Assembly (NCBI RefSeq): GCF_963675165.1
Contig: NC_087381.1
Coordinates: 6,139,378-6,203,377 of the forward strand
Length of the DNA stretch: 64,000 nt
From: Halichondria panicea
Lineage: Eukaryota > Porifera > Demospongiae > Suberitida > Halichondriidae
Direction: 5' to 3'
Positions 1 to 13,100 of the stretch are shown piece by piece (the first letter of the stretch is position 1; every line of letters starts with the position of its first letter). The notes below the pieces were generated by a model, which searched no databases, was not told where the DNA came from, and saw only the letters and a list, made by a program, of their open reading frames with translations. A program made the translations under genes and the position numbers.

Positions 1-3000
1 ACGCTTAACGAAGGAGATACATGTAGAAAATGTAGCACGGAGGGGAGTATTTGATATTGAACTGCAATGTTGAGGGTAGCCTGGTTCGCAACATGGAAGC
101 ACAACTGACCTCCACTTGTGCTAGGTACTGCAATATGAAGAGCCAGACTTGCGACGAGCGGTCCAACAGTAGGAACTGAAATCCACGTGTTGTGATCTCC
201 GGCTGAGCACCTGGGACCGAACTGCAGCAATGTGTGTAGAGAGGGGGGTACTAGCAATTTGCAATGGTAGACAGGGCTGCATCCAGAATTTTGGATCAGG
301 GGGGGCGAATTGGGCAATTTAAAATGTAGGAGGGGCAAAGTCATCAGAATTATAGCAGTACAAATGAATCTGCCAGATCCTAGGGGGGGGGGCGAATTAC
401 CCCCCTCGCCCCCCCCCCCTCAATGCAGCCCTGGTAGATATCTCACTAGCCTCGATCCCAGGCCGAGTTTTCGCTTTTATAACGGTTAGGCGAACAACTG
501 GGCCTGGTACTAGTTGTCTGCGCATGCGTCAGTCGTTCGTCAGATTCTGACGAATGGATATTCTCGTTCACTTTCGTGACATTTATATTCGTGTACTATC
601 GTGTACTAGAAGTCAGTTCCCGTTTTATCATTATTGGAATGGCTCTTAGCTGAAGCTTCTCTCTTCTCTGAAGCTTAGAAAACATTATTCTGAAGACTGA
701 ACAACAAGGGAAAAGGTATAAAGCTTTGTCAAGCTTGTTAAGGTCAGATATTTTTGTGTGGGCCCTATGCTATCATGTCAAGTCGTGTTCATGTTTGGTA
801 TTAAAAGATCTATAGTATCATCATTAATATGGTGGATCAAGTGAAGAGTGTGAGCTAGAGAACTTGGTGCTGCCATCATCAGCTCGTCGACAATGACAGG
901 TTAATACGAGAAATTTAATATGTACATGTATACAGTAGATCTACACGTATTTTGAATGTCTACTTCTCTGTACAGGAGCAATGGATACTATCCAGCTATC
1001 CCAACATTGTTCCTCTTGGCCATACTAACGGACAAGACTGGACAGTTTAAGGTAAGGGTTTAACCGTGTTTGGTTTCTTTAATATTGTCCTATGCTTACA
1101 GGACTGGAGTATGACCTGATCGTTCGAGTGTTGCTGGGTAGCTCAGAGGCATCAAGAGAATCTACGTTTTCTCAAGCAAAGTTTAACTGAGTTACAAGTT
1201 GGGGCCTAGAATCAGAGAAGTCCAGCAGCCTGCTAAATCGTTGAAACGTAATTTGAAGGCATTCAATCATCTTGAAGTTGCCCTGGGTCACTGTAATCAT
1301 GCTGCAGCACAACTGGCAACTCCCCAGGCCTTTGTGAAGCAGCTCCCTATGTGCACCTTTTGTGTACTCACTCACTCTGTGCATTTTCTGTGTACAAATT
1401 TCGATTATTGATTTATTAAATATCTTTGCCGACCACAAATACAATGAAAATTTGACGCATGCGCAGACAACTAGTACCAGGCCCAGTTGTTCGCCTAACC
1501 GTTATAAAAGCGAAAACTCGGCCTGGGATCGAGGCTAATATCTCACTAACCACTACGGCAATACGTACGGATTAACAAATTTTAGGGTGCTTAATTGACA
1601 ACTTAAACCATTAATTTTGACAAAGTGTAGGATCTCTTCCCTTTATTAGAAGCCTAAGACATACCATAAATATGTCATACAGGATTTTGAAGTATTGTAG
1701 AAGGGGGAATAAGGTACGCGGAGTGTGTCACTGACTAGGGGAACACAGGGGCATCCCTACCCCCTGGAAAATTAGTTAATTAGGTGGTATTAGGTGAATT
1801 CTGGTGGGTTTGGGGTTGCCTTTGCATTCTCAGTCATACAACTGGTGCCTGAATGAACATTTTAGCCATAAGGGGGATCTCTCCCGTCCCCTATCCCGCT
1901 GTATGGACACCTAAAGATACCTTGCCATAAGTTGAGCTCTTTGAAGCACTTCAACAGTGTCTCTTGTGATGTCCTCACACACATCGTTGACCATGTACTT
2001 TAGAATATTCTGAGGAGGTGTGTGTATCAATCGACAATGGTGGTGAGCTAGCTTACATCATAATTCACAAATGAATGCTCATAGATTGCTAGCCATACCT
2101 ACTAGCCATACCTACATGCAGGTAGTGACAATAATTATGAACACATGTATACATGTACAGTGTAGGTACATAACTAGCACACTGAGAAGGTCATTAAATA
2201 TGCCATCTTCAAATAGTCAATAACTTTAGTTCTAGTGATCTGATTTCTGAAATCGTAAAGTATCAGTGATGGAGATGTTGCCGTTGCCTGACTTGGCTGG
2301 TCAGGGTCAGGGTTAGTAATGCAAGTTTCACTTAAAATTATAAATGGTGCTCCGATTCAAAGCACGCAGTAGTGCTAATAGTAGGGTTGGGTCGGATATA
2401 ACAAAATGCTCCCCTTCACACAATGTACACAAGCATGCAGTGAAGGGTACAAGGATGAGCTGCTCACACTGGTCGTGGTGGTCGGTACGAACCACCTCTA
2501 GATAAAAATAACCACTTTGTATAGGCTAGTAGGCTAACTAGGCTTACAATTAAAGAGGCAATCAAATCTGTAGTTTGTGTGTTGAACCATTGAGGATTGA
2601 AAATATAGTCACCACTTCAAAAATGCAACACAGACTATCACACACATACCTCCCATTGGGTGTTGGCATAGTTGTCAAGGAAACTAACATCACGAGCATG
2701 CTTTCCGTCACCTGATCCAGGCAGTAACCACGGAGTGCCCCTACAGAAGTCAATATGATTATACAACTGTAGTAACTACTGTACATACACAAAATGACGA
2801 CTGCCAATACATTTGATCGAGACAGAAAGAATTGCTTTGAGTGGGCCATAGTCAGAACATAGTCAGCTTCCGCTTCGTAATAATGGGAGACCACAAGTAC
2901 TATGTTCACTGGCTGTAAGAGAATTAGCCTCTCCCTAGCATGTGTTTGGACCTGTGTTAGCAGGCCACCCTCTATAACACAGCCAGGTTAATGGGCCTCA

Positions 3001-3984
3001 AAGTCTCTCCATAGCATGTGTTTGGACCTGTGTTAGCAGGCCACCCTCTATAATACAGCCAGGTTAATGGGCCCCTAAGTCTCTCCCTAGCATGTGTTTG
3101 TACCTGTGTTAGCAGGCCACCCTCTATAATACAGTCACTGTTGGTCTCCTCAAGTAACACACAATACATCTTTGTATCACATGTTCTATAAAATAATAAA
3201 GCCATTTGTTGGTCGAGAGACAATTATGGGGCGGATAAAGAAGTAATTGCTATAAGAACCTCACCCTCCACAGAGCAGACATTTGATGTTGCTCTTGAAG
3301 GCTTGGTTAAGGAGCACCCCCTCTTGCCTCCCAGCCACACCCACCTGTTCTACCACCTTCAGCGATTGGAGTGTGCTCAGTGCAGACCGGTGCAGACTGT
3401 GTGTGCGTGTGTGTGTGTGTGTGTGCGTGTGTGTGTGTGTATGGGTGTGTGTGTGTGTGTGCGTGTGTGTATGTGTATGGGTGTGTGTGTCAAGAAATCC
3501 ATCTGATGATTTACGCTCCAATATTTAGTACTTTGGTAGAGGCCACTATTCAAGTATTCAAGGCTACTATTCAAGGGAGGATTTATTCGAGGCACTCACC
3601 TTTGACTCCTCTGGTTGAGTTGCGGCCACGAGTTGACAGCTGCCAGTGACAGGGGGTGGTCCAGGAACACCAGCCGAGTGGCATATTGCCGTGACAACTC
3701 CGGTAGCTCCCTATAAACAAGACCAATCATTGTCGTATTGAATCACTACCAAGGCGACTGTGTAAAGAGTAACTAGAAATTGAGCAATGTAAGTACGTGA
3801 CGTGTACGTATGTATATCGACCAATATTTGTTATAAAAGCTATAATTACATATCTTCAAGCTCCCACAAGCTACCTGAGCACGGCCAGACATGCAGCTGA
3901 GTGTTGGTACAGCTGCAGGAGGGTCAGTGGAGGAAGCTCTTGAAGATACTCCAGCAAACTCATACACACCAGCTTGGACTCCAT
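1..3984 (-). CDS. GTF2H4: TFIIH subunit 4 (p52), 5' part, 7 exons
   Basis: General transcription/DNA-repair factor IIH p52 subunit (yeast Tfb2 family), which in known systems anchors and stimulates the XPB ATPase in the nucleus. Coding exons on the minus strand (high to low): 3984-3875, 3710-3600, 3396-3265, 2740-2650, 2009-1921, 221-110 and 80 to beyond position 1. All junctions are GT-AG and keep one frame. Recognised by family blocks: ACLAVLRELPELS then [14 protein letters not shown] in exons 1-2, [15 protein letters not shown] in exon 3, [16 protein letters not shown] in exon 4, [17 protein letters not shown] in exon 5 and [20 protein letters not shown] in exon 6. The start at 3984 gives the usual short N-terminus. 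The C-terminal half lies outside the window. The intron between 221 and 1921 is inflated by two transposons. The exon 3 acceptor abuts a (GT)n tract. Exon 7 is the least certain because only about 27 codons are visible. Confidence 0.9.
272..433. mobile_element. Small inverted-repeat transposon (MITE), 5 bp TSD
   Basis: Ends CAGGGCTGCAT and ATGCAGCCCTG are inverted copies, flanked by GTAGA at 267-271 and 434-438. The interior is G-rich on one side and C-rich on the other (tracts of 7-13). A CAGGG terminus resembles hAT-type ends, but 5 bp target duplications are not the usual 8, so the superfamily is open. It lies in a GTF2H4 intron. Confidence 0.65.
447..1537. mobile_element. TAGCCTCGA-family DNA transposon, 1091 bp, 9 bp TSD
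   Basis: The ends are near-perfect inverted repeats of ~90 bp (left starts TAGCCTCGATCCCAGGCC, right ends with its complement). Flanking 9 bp ATATCTCAC is at 438-446 and 1538-1546. No transposase or helicase was recognised inside, so it is probably non-autonomous. It sits in the GTF2H4 intron between exons 5 and 6. Confidence 0.9.
2930..3140. repeat. 76 bp tandem repeat, ~3 copies
   Basis: The phrase AGCATGTGTTTGGACCTGTG starts at 2937, 3013 and (one change) 3089, a 76 bp period. It lies in the intron between GTF2H4 exons 3 and 4. No function seen. Confidence 0.85.
3397..3490. repeat. (GT)n microsatellite at a splice acceptor
   Basis: Impure (GT)n on plus, (AC)n on the GTF2H4 coding strand, ending directly in the acceptor of exon 3. 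It takes the place normally held by a polypyrimidine tract. Confidence 0.8.
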
Positions 3985-4175
3985 GCTGAAGGGAACTCCC
4001 CCACCCCCAGTACTGCGCATGCGCATTAACTGATTTAAGCTTTTTGCAAAATGAGATACGCCCATCTTTTTGCGCTGTAGCTTTAGCAACCAAAAAACAA
4101 GTTGTCTTAGCTTCTCAGAGTGTTTTGCAAGCTGCAATCAACTCAAAGAAGTGCTTCTTAGCGTCCTCTAGCACC
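3985..4175. promoter_or_regulatory. Bidirectional promoter between GTF2H4 and filamin
   Basis: Only 191 bp separate the two divergent start codons. At 4014-4025 lies TGCGCATGCGCA, a perfect palindrome matching the NRF1 consensus (YGCGCAYGCGCR), typical of TATA-less bidirectional housekeeping promoters. No clear TATA box is seen. An in-frame upstream ATG at 4044 could extend filamin by 44 residues. I prefer 4176 because the sequence before it (CACC) is a good initiation context and the CH domain begins a few residues later. Confidence 0.6.
4014..4025. promoter_or_regulatory. NRF1-like palindromic site
   Basis: TGCGCATGCGCA is a 12 bp perfect palindrome and an exact match to the NRF1 consensus, placed between two divergent start codons. 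Function is inferred from motif and position only. Confidence 0.5.
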
Positions 4176-7100
4176 ATGACGCGAGTGACGGATGACAGTT
4201 GGAAGAAGGTCCAACAGAACACCTTTACCAATTGGATCAACAACTCACTGCGAGGACATTTAAAGAAGGCAGATCGACAGGTCGATAACTTGACTGAAGG
4301 CTTTCAGGATGGTCTCACGCTCATACAGCTGCTGGAGACAGTTTCCCGTAAGAAGGTCGGGAGGCACAACCAAAACCCGAAAATCAAAGCGCAGATGATG
4401 GAGAATCTGGAGGCCTCGTTCAAATTCATGGACACGGAGGATATCAAACTTGTCAATATCGGTGAGAATTGTGCAGTGAGAGTATTACTCATGAACTATA
4501 TTAGTCTGTATAGCTGCAGCTCAGTGAGAGCATTACAAATGATTATGGGCAACAGATATATAAAATAACCCATTCTTGTGTCTTGGGTGAGATCCATTTG
4601 TACCATTAGTCTGTAGCTCATATCTTGTTATATCAGTGAGAGCATTACTGCATGCACCATTAGTCTGTAGTTGTCGAATTACTTTGAGCTAGTAATCATG
4701 ATGCACTATCTGCAGTAGTTTATTATGCAGTGAAGATCAACGGGCCGGGATTGAACAGAAAGATATATTCAGTGTATATTTGAGGGAGGATATAATTATA
4801 ATTATGATTTAAGTGTATGATCAACATTGAATGACCTGGCGATATTGAATGTCCTACAGGCATTTTACAAATAAATTATTGTTATTCTGAGCTCATGTAA
4901 TTATTCTTACACTTTACGGGTGTGGCAGTTACTGTTTGTGTGGCCTTGTTTACTAATACTGACACACCCTAATAATCGTAACCGTAATTCATGGCCACCT
5001 TAATTATTAAAAGCGTAATCATGAAGAGGTTTCCCAGGAATAAATATCATTGTCAACATTCTTGCTATTAAATTTTACTACCTTGTATGGTAACAATTAA
5101 AATATCTCTCTTAATTGTTGCTTAAAAACAATGATTCATAATATATTGCGTGTGCTAATTAATCATATAGACTATCGTCTCCACTTATAGAATTGTGAAA
5201 TTGTTTTGCAATAATAAGATAAATTTTTTTACACTTTTAACATCATGGCATACTCCGATATAATTATAGTGTTACTAGCTATAACAATGTATTTTCGAAT
5301 ATCCATGCAGGTCCCCTCGATCTCTACAATGGCGAGCTGAAGCTTATCATGGGTCTGATCTGGACTCTAATTCGTCGATACCAAATCCGAAGTACAGGCC
5401 GTGCCCTCTCGACCAAAGCGTCCATGTTGGCCTGGATCAACACTCAAATTCCCGATCAAAACATCAAGAACTTCACTACCGACTGGAACAGCGGAGTAGC
5501 CCTGTGTGCCTTAGTCGACCGCATTCAACCAGGAGTATGTCCTCACTATGGCACCCTGGATCGCACCAAAAAACTCGAGAACTGCGGACTAGGAATGGAG
5601 CTAGCTGAGGATAAGCTCAGCATCCCGAAAATCTTGGAGGCCGGAGATCTTAGTCATCCTGACATTGATGAAATCAGTGTTATGACCTACATTTCGTACT
5701 TTTGCAAACCTGCAAATGAGCATCTACTGCACTGGGTGCAGAAGAAACTTCCCGATCGAAACATCACAAACTTCCAGACCGATTGGAACAACGGAGTTAA
5801 TCTCTCTTGCCTTGTGGAAGCACTCTGCCCCAGGACTATCCCAAAATGCCGAGAACTAGACCCACACAAGTCTCTCGAGAATCTCGTTGAAGCAATGAAA
5901 TTGGGAGAAGACCATCTTGGAGTGAAACCAGTCATCAAGCCGTCTCAAATGGCAGATCCAGCTGTGGATGAACTGAACGTTGTAACTTACCTGTCTCGAT
6001 TCCAGTATGCAAGGCCAATACCACAACCTCAAGAGGTCACATGCACCGGCAAAGGCCTCTACAAAGCATTTGTTGGACGACCTGCAACTTTTGACATCGA
6101 TGGTAGCAAGGGAGGTGTGGGTGAGCTTAAAGTGATTATTACTGCCAAAAGTGGTAGCCCTATCACAGCCGAAATCAAACCACACGCAAAACAACCCGGG
6201 CTGTACGAAGTGAAATATGTTCCGCGTGTACCAAGCAAGCTGAAAATTGAAGTTATGTGGAGCGGATATGTGATTCCAGCTAGTCCCTTCTCTGTGGACG
6301 TCTTAGATCCAGGAGCTCTTACCTTCACCAGCAAGTACATCACAGGGGGTCACTGTGCCATGGTGGGAAAGACGGTTACTATGGATGTAGGTGGTCTTAC
6401 GGACATTTCCGATTTGTACGTGCTTATACAACATGCCGACGGACATACGGAGACTGCAAAGGTTATCGACAATGGCAATGGAAAAGCTGAATGCACCTAC
6501 ATACCTACTAGAGTCGGAAAAGACGAAGTTTTTGCGAAAATTGCTGGAACCGATTTGCCGGGAAGTCCGTTTGAAGTGAAAGTTGTTGATCCGAACCAAT
6601 GCAATGTATCGCAGCATGACCCACCACTTGGGAAACCCATCCTTGTCAACAAGAAAGTTTCGTTTGCCATCATAGCCCACGGAGAGAATCTGCACGGTAT
6701 TGTAGCCATTGTGAAATCACCCTCAGGCCCCCAAGAGGTTCCAATCATGAGGCGAGATGATGCACCCAATCTCGGCACCTTCACACCAGTACAAACGGGT
6801 TCCCATGAAGTCGTGGTAACATGTGCCGGTGAGAACATTCGTGGTTCCCCATTTACTCTGGACATTTGCGACCCATCAAAATGTGCATTTCTCGATACCA
6901 TTCCCCGCTATCTACAAATGAGCAAGCCACACAAAGTCCATCTGAGTACCAAAGGAGCTGGTCCCGGTACAGTCGATGTCACCTCTAGTCAAGTTGGGGT
7001 TCTGAAAGTAGAGCCCAAGAAGGGATCCAAAAGCGATTTAGTTGGGATCGAATTTTCACCGTCTACCGTTGGAGAGTCTACTGTTTCTGTTAAATACAAT

Positions 7101-10100
7101 GGCGCAGTGATTGCTCCCACTCCCCACACTATGTTTGTATGTGATGCCTCTCGTTGCAGTGCATACGGACCAGGGCTCACCTCTGGAAAAGGGAAAATCC
7201 AAGAACTCTTCGCTTTCACCGTCCAAGTCAAGCAGGCTGGCAGAGGAGAACTCACAGTCAAACCAAAAGGACCCAAAACTGTCTATGCAGCAGATATAAA
7301 GAAGAACACGGATGATACGTACAGCGTAAGCTTCACATCGTACGAAATCGGTGACCATGAAATCGATATTTTCTGGGGAGGTGAACCAATTCCAAACAGT
7401 CCCTACAAAGTGGAGTTTTGCCGACAAGTGGACATCTCAAAAATTACCGTTCGTGGTTCTGGTTTGGAGAAATCCGTTGCTAATCGTCGGGCGGAGGTGA
7501 CGGTATACGCTCGTGAATCAAAGCTAATCGATAGTGGAGCGCTCAATGTCGTATTCAGTTCTGCCTCAGGGGCCGAAAACGAGAATCCAGATGTCGACAT
7601 CTACGACAAAGAGAATGGATCCTATATCATCTCCTATACACCCAAAGTCGCCGGAGTTCTAAAACTGACCGTAGCAGGTGATGGAGAACAGATAACCGGG
7701 AGTCCATTCAACATCAAAGTTGAACCAGAACCAAAAGCTGAAATGTGCACGATTCGATCCCGTTCTGGAGAAGACCTTTTCAAAGACAGCTCTGAGTATT
7801 ATCAGATCGTTGGCAAGCCTCTAGAGTTGACTGTCGACACAACAAACGCTGGAACAGGGTCGCTAACGGTGACTGGAGAAAAACCAGACGGTAGTAGCCA
7901 GAGAATATTTGCAACAGATGAAACAAAAGGCGGTAAAAAAGTTACGCTACTCAAGTTTGAAACTACTGCTCTCGGAACGCACAAACTTTCTATAACCTGG
8001 GAGGGAACTCACATTCCAAAGAGCCCATTCCAAATCCATGTTGTCAACCCTGGCAACTGCAAGCCGACTGGAGATTTCCCGAGCTACATTAAAATTGGTG
8101 AGACAAAAACTGTCGCATTTACTGCACAACAATCGGGACCAGGAGAATTATCGGCACATACAACAGACAAGCAAGTTAGTACTGCAGTGAAAGCAAAAAA
8201 TCTTACACTCAGAGGAGTCAGCTTCGGAACTGCTAAAGTACATGTCACCTACGGCGGATATGATGTCACCGGTTCCCCCTATTCCCTGGGCGTGTGCGAT
8301 CCCTCGAAAATCATTCTCGATTTGGCAGCTCTGAAAGGTCAAAAGTACATAGTGGGCAAACCGTTCAGTTTCAATGTGAATACAAGAAATGCTGGGCATA
8401 GCATACTGCAAGTGAAACCGATGGAGAGTCACAAGTGCAATATCGAAGTGACCGAAATGCAGAACGGTAAATGGAAAGTCACTTATACTCAATGGACCCC
8501 CGGATCCCAAGGTCTCTCGATCCTCTGGGGGGATTGGGACATCAGAGACAGTCCATTTCGATTTGACGTCAGCGATCCCAAGAAAGTGATTGTTAAAGGC
8601 CTGCCAGATCCGAAAACGTATGTTCCAATTATGGGTGAGGCAATAAATTTCACCATTGACTACACACAAGCTGGAGCTGGTAGTCTCACGACCGTCGCTA
8701 AATTGGAAGGCGGAGAGGAAAAAGAAATCGAAAGGGAAGAGACCGACGATGGTGCTTCAAAAACTGCATCACTGCAAATTATCCCCAACAAACCTGGAAA
8801 ACTTGAACTAGTTCTGAAATTCAACGGTGTGAATATATTACCTGCCGTCTGCATTTACGAGGTTCCCGATCCGTCTCGATTCCAAGTCACCGCTCCTAAA
8901 GGGTTCGGACAAATCAAAGAGTATGTGAAGTTTCCAATCACTGGAGTTGGCAAGGATACAGACTTGAAGATAACAGCCATACATCGTAACCACGACGCCA
9001 CAGTGAAGACTGAACCAGGGAAAGACGCGAGCACGGTTATCGCTCGATTCACTCCCAAGCATACGGGTGAGTACAAAGTAAAAGTGATGCACAAAGGACA
9101 GAATGTTGCAGGTAGTCCATTCACAATGCAAATTGCAAATCCTGATGCTTGCAAGCCAATTGGAGACCTGCCTTCCGTTGTGCACACAGGAAACAAAGGT
9201 ACTTTCGAGATTGACACTTCACAAGGTGGTCTTGGTTCCATTTCATTCCAAATTGAAACTCTCTCCGGTGACATTCAACCTGAGATTACTTCAGCAGGTA
9301 GCAAACACACCATTCAACTGAGCAGAGGAATTGGCAGCTATCGAGTGAGCATAAAATATACAGAGTATACTATCCCATCCACTCCGTTTGATGTCCACTT
9401 TGTCGACAGCAGTCAGGTGACTTGGACGAGCAATCGTGATTTGACGACCGTGAAACAAGGTGAAGTTGTCATTATCGAACTGGACTGTACCAAAGCTGGT
9501 CAAGCCACTCCCAAAGTCAAAACCGTAGGTCCACAATCGGAGCAACCCTCACAGATCAAGGACAACAAAGATGGGAAATTTACGATTATACTCAACCCCT
9601 GGCAAGTGGGAAAGAACACAGTTGAAATCAGCTATGGCGGACGTCCGATACCTAAAACTCCGATAAACTTTGAAGTTGTCAAGCCGGTTGAAGCTAGGAC
9701 AATCACTGCTACTGGTGAAGCGTTCAACAAAGTTATCGCTGGCGTGCCCGCAAGCGTGACTATCAACACTCCCAATCCAGGTCTTCTAGACAGAGGACTT
9801 TTGAAGGCAAAGTTCTTGAGTGAGGAAGACTTGACTGTACCAAGTATTGACCTCACCGACACGGGAGACGGAAGATACGATCTCACGCTACTCTCAGAAA
9901 ATGAGGGCGAGTTCAGTCTAGACATCAGCTGTGACGAGAGCTCCATTATCGGGAGTCCATTCAAGATCTCAGTGTCTGCAGCACCTCAATCTGATAAATG
10001 TAAAGCATTTGGGCCGGCACTCAGAAAGAATGCCAAACTAGTCGTACAAGACCCGGTCAAGTTTACTGTGGACACTACAAATGCTGGAACGGGAGCTCTG

Positions 10101-13100
10101 AACATCTCAGCAAAACAACCAAACGGGAAAACAATCCAAGTATACCAGAACAACGAAAGCGGACAAAAAATTCTTCACCATCTCAAGTTTGACCCTGAGA
10201 TAGTGGGATCACACACTGTCACCATCACTTGGGATGGTGCGGACATACCAGGCAGCCCTTTTAATTTCAATATTGTTGATCCTTCGAAAGTGATTGTGAA
10301 TGGCTTGCCTCCACAACCACACGGACTGGCTTACATCAACGAGCCGTTTAAATTCTCTGTCACGCTCAACGGCTGCGGCACTTCTTCTCCTAGAGTGTAC
10401 ATTGACCCGCCAGGTGATGCAACCCCAACACCACTCAGTGGTAAATCAACTTCCGATGGTGTCTTAGGCTACCAGCATGCACCGAAATTTTTTGGCGTCT
10501 ATTTGGTGAGTGTGGAAGTGAGCGGAGTCGATGTTCCCGGTTCTCCCTTTAAATTGAGTGTTATTGATCCGAGTAAATTCTCAATCGCTGCTCTGAGTCT
10601 GAAGGGAGACTATGCAGTCGTGTGCGAGACAGTATCCATCTATATTCATGGAAACGCATCTAGCGATGACACACTAAGTGTGACTGCACACGGACCAACA
10701 GCTGATCTAAACGTCGAAACGACAGATATCGGTGACGGAAAACACCAAGCGGATTTTGTCCCAATCGAACCTGGAAGTTACGAAGTGTTTGTGGAGTATG
10801 CAGGTACCCATGTCAACGGTAGCCCCTTTACCGTCAAAGTAGCCGATCCCTCCAAATGTCAGGTGCTGGGGGATGTGCCTAAATTCGTGCAGGTTGGAAA
10901 ATCCGAGGAGTTTATCATCAAAACTCGAGGAGCTGGCATGGGAAAATTGGAAACACTTGTGAACGAACAAGAGAAATCTCCCTTCATTGGCATGGAGACA
11001 ATCAACCAGGGACTTGATACATACTCTGTTGTGCTCACGGGTAAGAAAGTATCGGACATTATATTGGACGTACAATGGGCGGGATATAGTATTCCTCAAA
11101 GTCCCTTCGCAATGAACGTGTGCGATGCCAACCAGTGCACAGCATACGGTCAAGCACTTGATCACAAGAGAGGTACTGCTGGAGAACCGATTGTTTTCAC
11201 TGTCAAATCCAAAGATGCAGGTAAAGGAAAACTGACAGTACTGGCCAAAGGACCTTCCGCACAGTACAATGTGGACATGAGGGAGACAGCCGTGGATACG
11301 CATGAGGTCACTTTCACACCGTGGGAAGTCGGAGAACATACGATTGAAGTCCAGTGGGGCAGCGCTGATATCCCTAAGAGTCCGTTTGTGGTGGCTGTTT
11401 CAAATCCAAACGATTCCACAGTATGCAATGCCACGGGGGAGGGGCTGAAGACGGCTATTGCTGGAACTAAATCTACATTCATGATCATTTCTAGTGAGGC
11501 TGGTCTCTTGGAGAAAAATGCCCTTAAAGTGACTGTTATGGGCGTCCAATCACACGCAGAAGTGGTCATAAAGGACAACAACAACGGGAGTTACAATGTG
11601 GAGTACGTTGCCCCCAGCTCTGGCGCTTACGTGGCTTCAGTAACTTTCTTCGACCGTCAGATTCCCGGGAGCCCATTCAAGATAAATGTCTTCCCTAAAC
11701 CAGACGCCTCCAAGTGCTTTGCCTACGGACCTGCACTCAACCAAAACTCCATCCTTATTGCCGGGTCTCCCCTCGAGCTATTTGTCGACACCAAGGAAGG
11801 CGGCCATGGTCTACTGAGAGTGTATATTCAAGGTCCGAACGATCACCGACCGAAAGTCTTCATCGCCGACGATAGTCAAGGTGTGTATTCGATCAAATTC
11901 GATGCCATGAAGCCTGGCAAATATTTTGTAGTGGTTGCATGGTCTGAGGAGCATATACCGGGATCACCGTTCAAGCTGCGTGTTCGTCCAGCTGCCGATG
12001 CAGGCAAAGTGAAAGCGTATGGCCCGGGGCTCATCGATGGATTCCTGGGAGGTCCAGGTGAGAATATATAATTATTGCATGTGATTACTAACGAGTAACT
12101 GCATGCGAGCGTAGAGATATAGTTGATCAATAGTCTGTTGTTTAATATGTGTACGACGGAAACGTTACGAGTGCCTAGATAACATCACAGTCAACCAGAT
12201 AATTATACAACAGCTAGTGAATTGATAGTGACATAATTATGAAGTAACTATAAGTGAGTATAATTATGCATAGATCTTGATTGACTGAAAGTGAAACTTA
12301 GTTTAATGTTGATGCAATCCCTGTGGACAAGTAATTCTAAGTAAATATTTCTTTGGATTTGCAATACCCTCTCCCTTCCGCCCCTACACAGGTCAGTTCA
12401 CCGTGGAAACCAAGAATGCCGGAGTGGGTACGCTCCTCATACGAGTGCACGGTCTAAAAGACTCATTCAGGATCGAGGCTCACCCCTTCTCCAGCAACGA
12501 CCCTCGTACCCTCATCGCTTCGTACAACCCCAGGCTTATATCCCACTACGTCGTGTTTGTGAGGTGGTCGGGTATCCACATCCCTGGATCTCCGTTCAAT
12601 GTGTCCATTAGAGGGAGACCAGGTGGGTGTGGCATATTAAAGACACGGCAGACTTAGCCTGTTATTAAGTTTGCATGGCAAGATAAATGTACTGATAGTC
12701 TCACAGGTATTTGTTGTATAGTTTAAAGATCGCTACTAACTTATTTATGAGTGCAACGTTCCCGACACCTCTCTCTTGCTGGATGTATTAGTATACAGTC
12801 CCTAATTTCATCCCAGTACATAACGTATTTTAATCGGCCTGGATTCGAGTTAATAATTTATGGAGATCATAATTCTAAATATCATGTTTGTGCGCATGCC
12901 CAGTTCCATCACAATAAACAAATGGACAGAGTTGATTATTATCTCCTCCTCTTCCGTAGGGTCCACAGGTTCATCAAAAAAGAGTGTTGACTCTGAAGAT
13001 GTACCCAAGGCCATTTCTAGCACTGAGCCAACAAAGGAGCTTTTTGACCAAGAAAAAGAGGTGAGTCATCAATTGTGGTATCTATACATTTAAGGAATCA

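Noticed and set aside
1172-1444. 90 aa minus-strand ORF inside the 447-1537 transposon
   Set aside because: No family recognised, and the interior of a probably non-autonomous element is expected to hold chance ORFs.
3397-3528. Cys/Val- or Thr/His-repeat ORFs across the GT tract
   Set aside because: Translation of a microsatellite in an intron; no coding support.
5687-12130. Many 60-210 aa ORFs antisense or out of frame to filamin
   Set aside because: Shadows of the long filamin exon; no domain, no splice structure.
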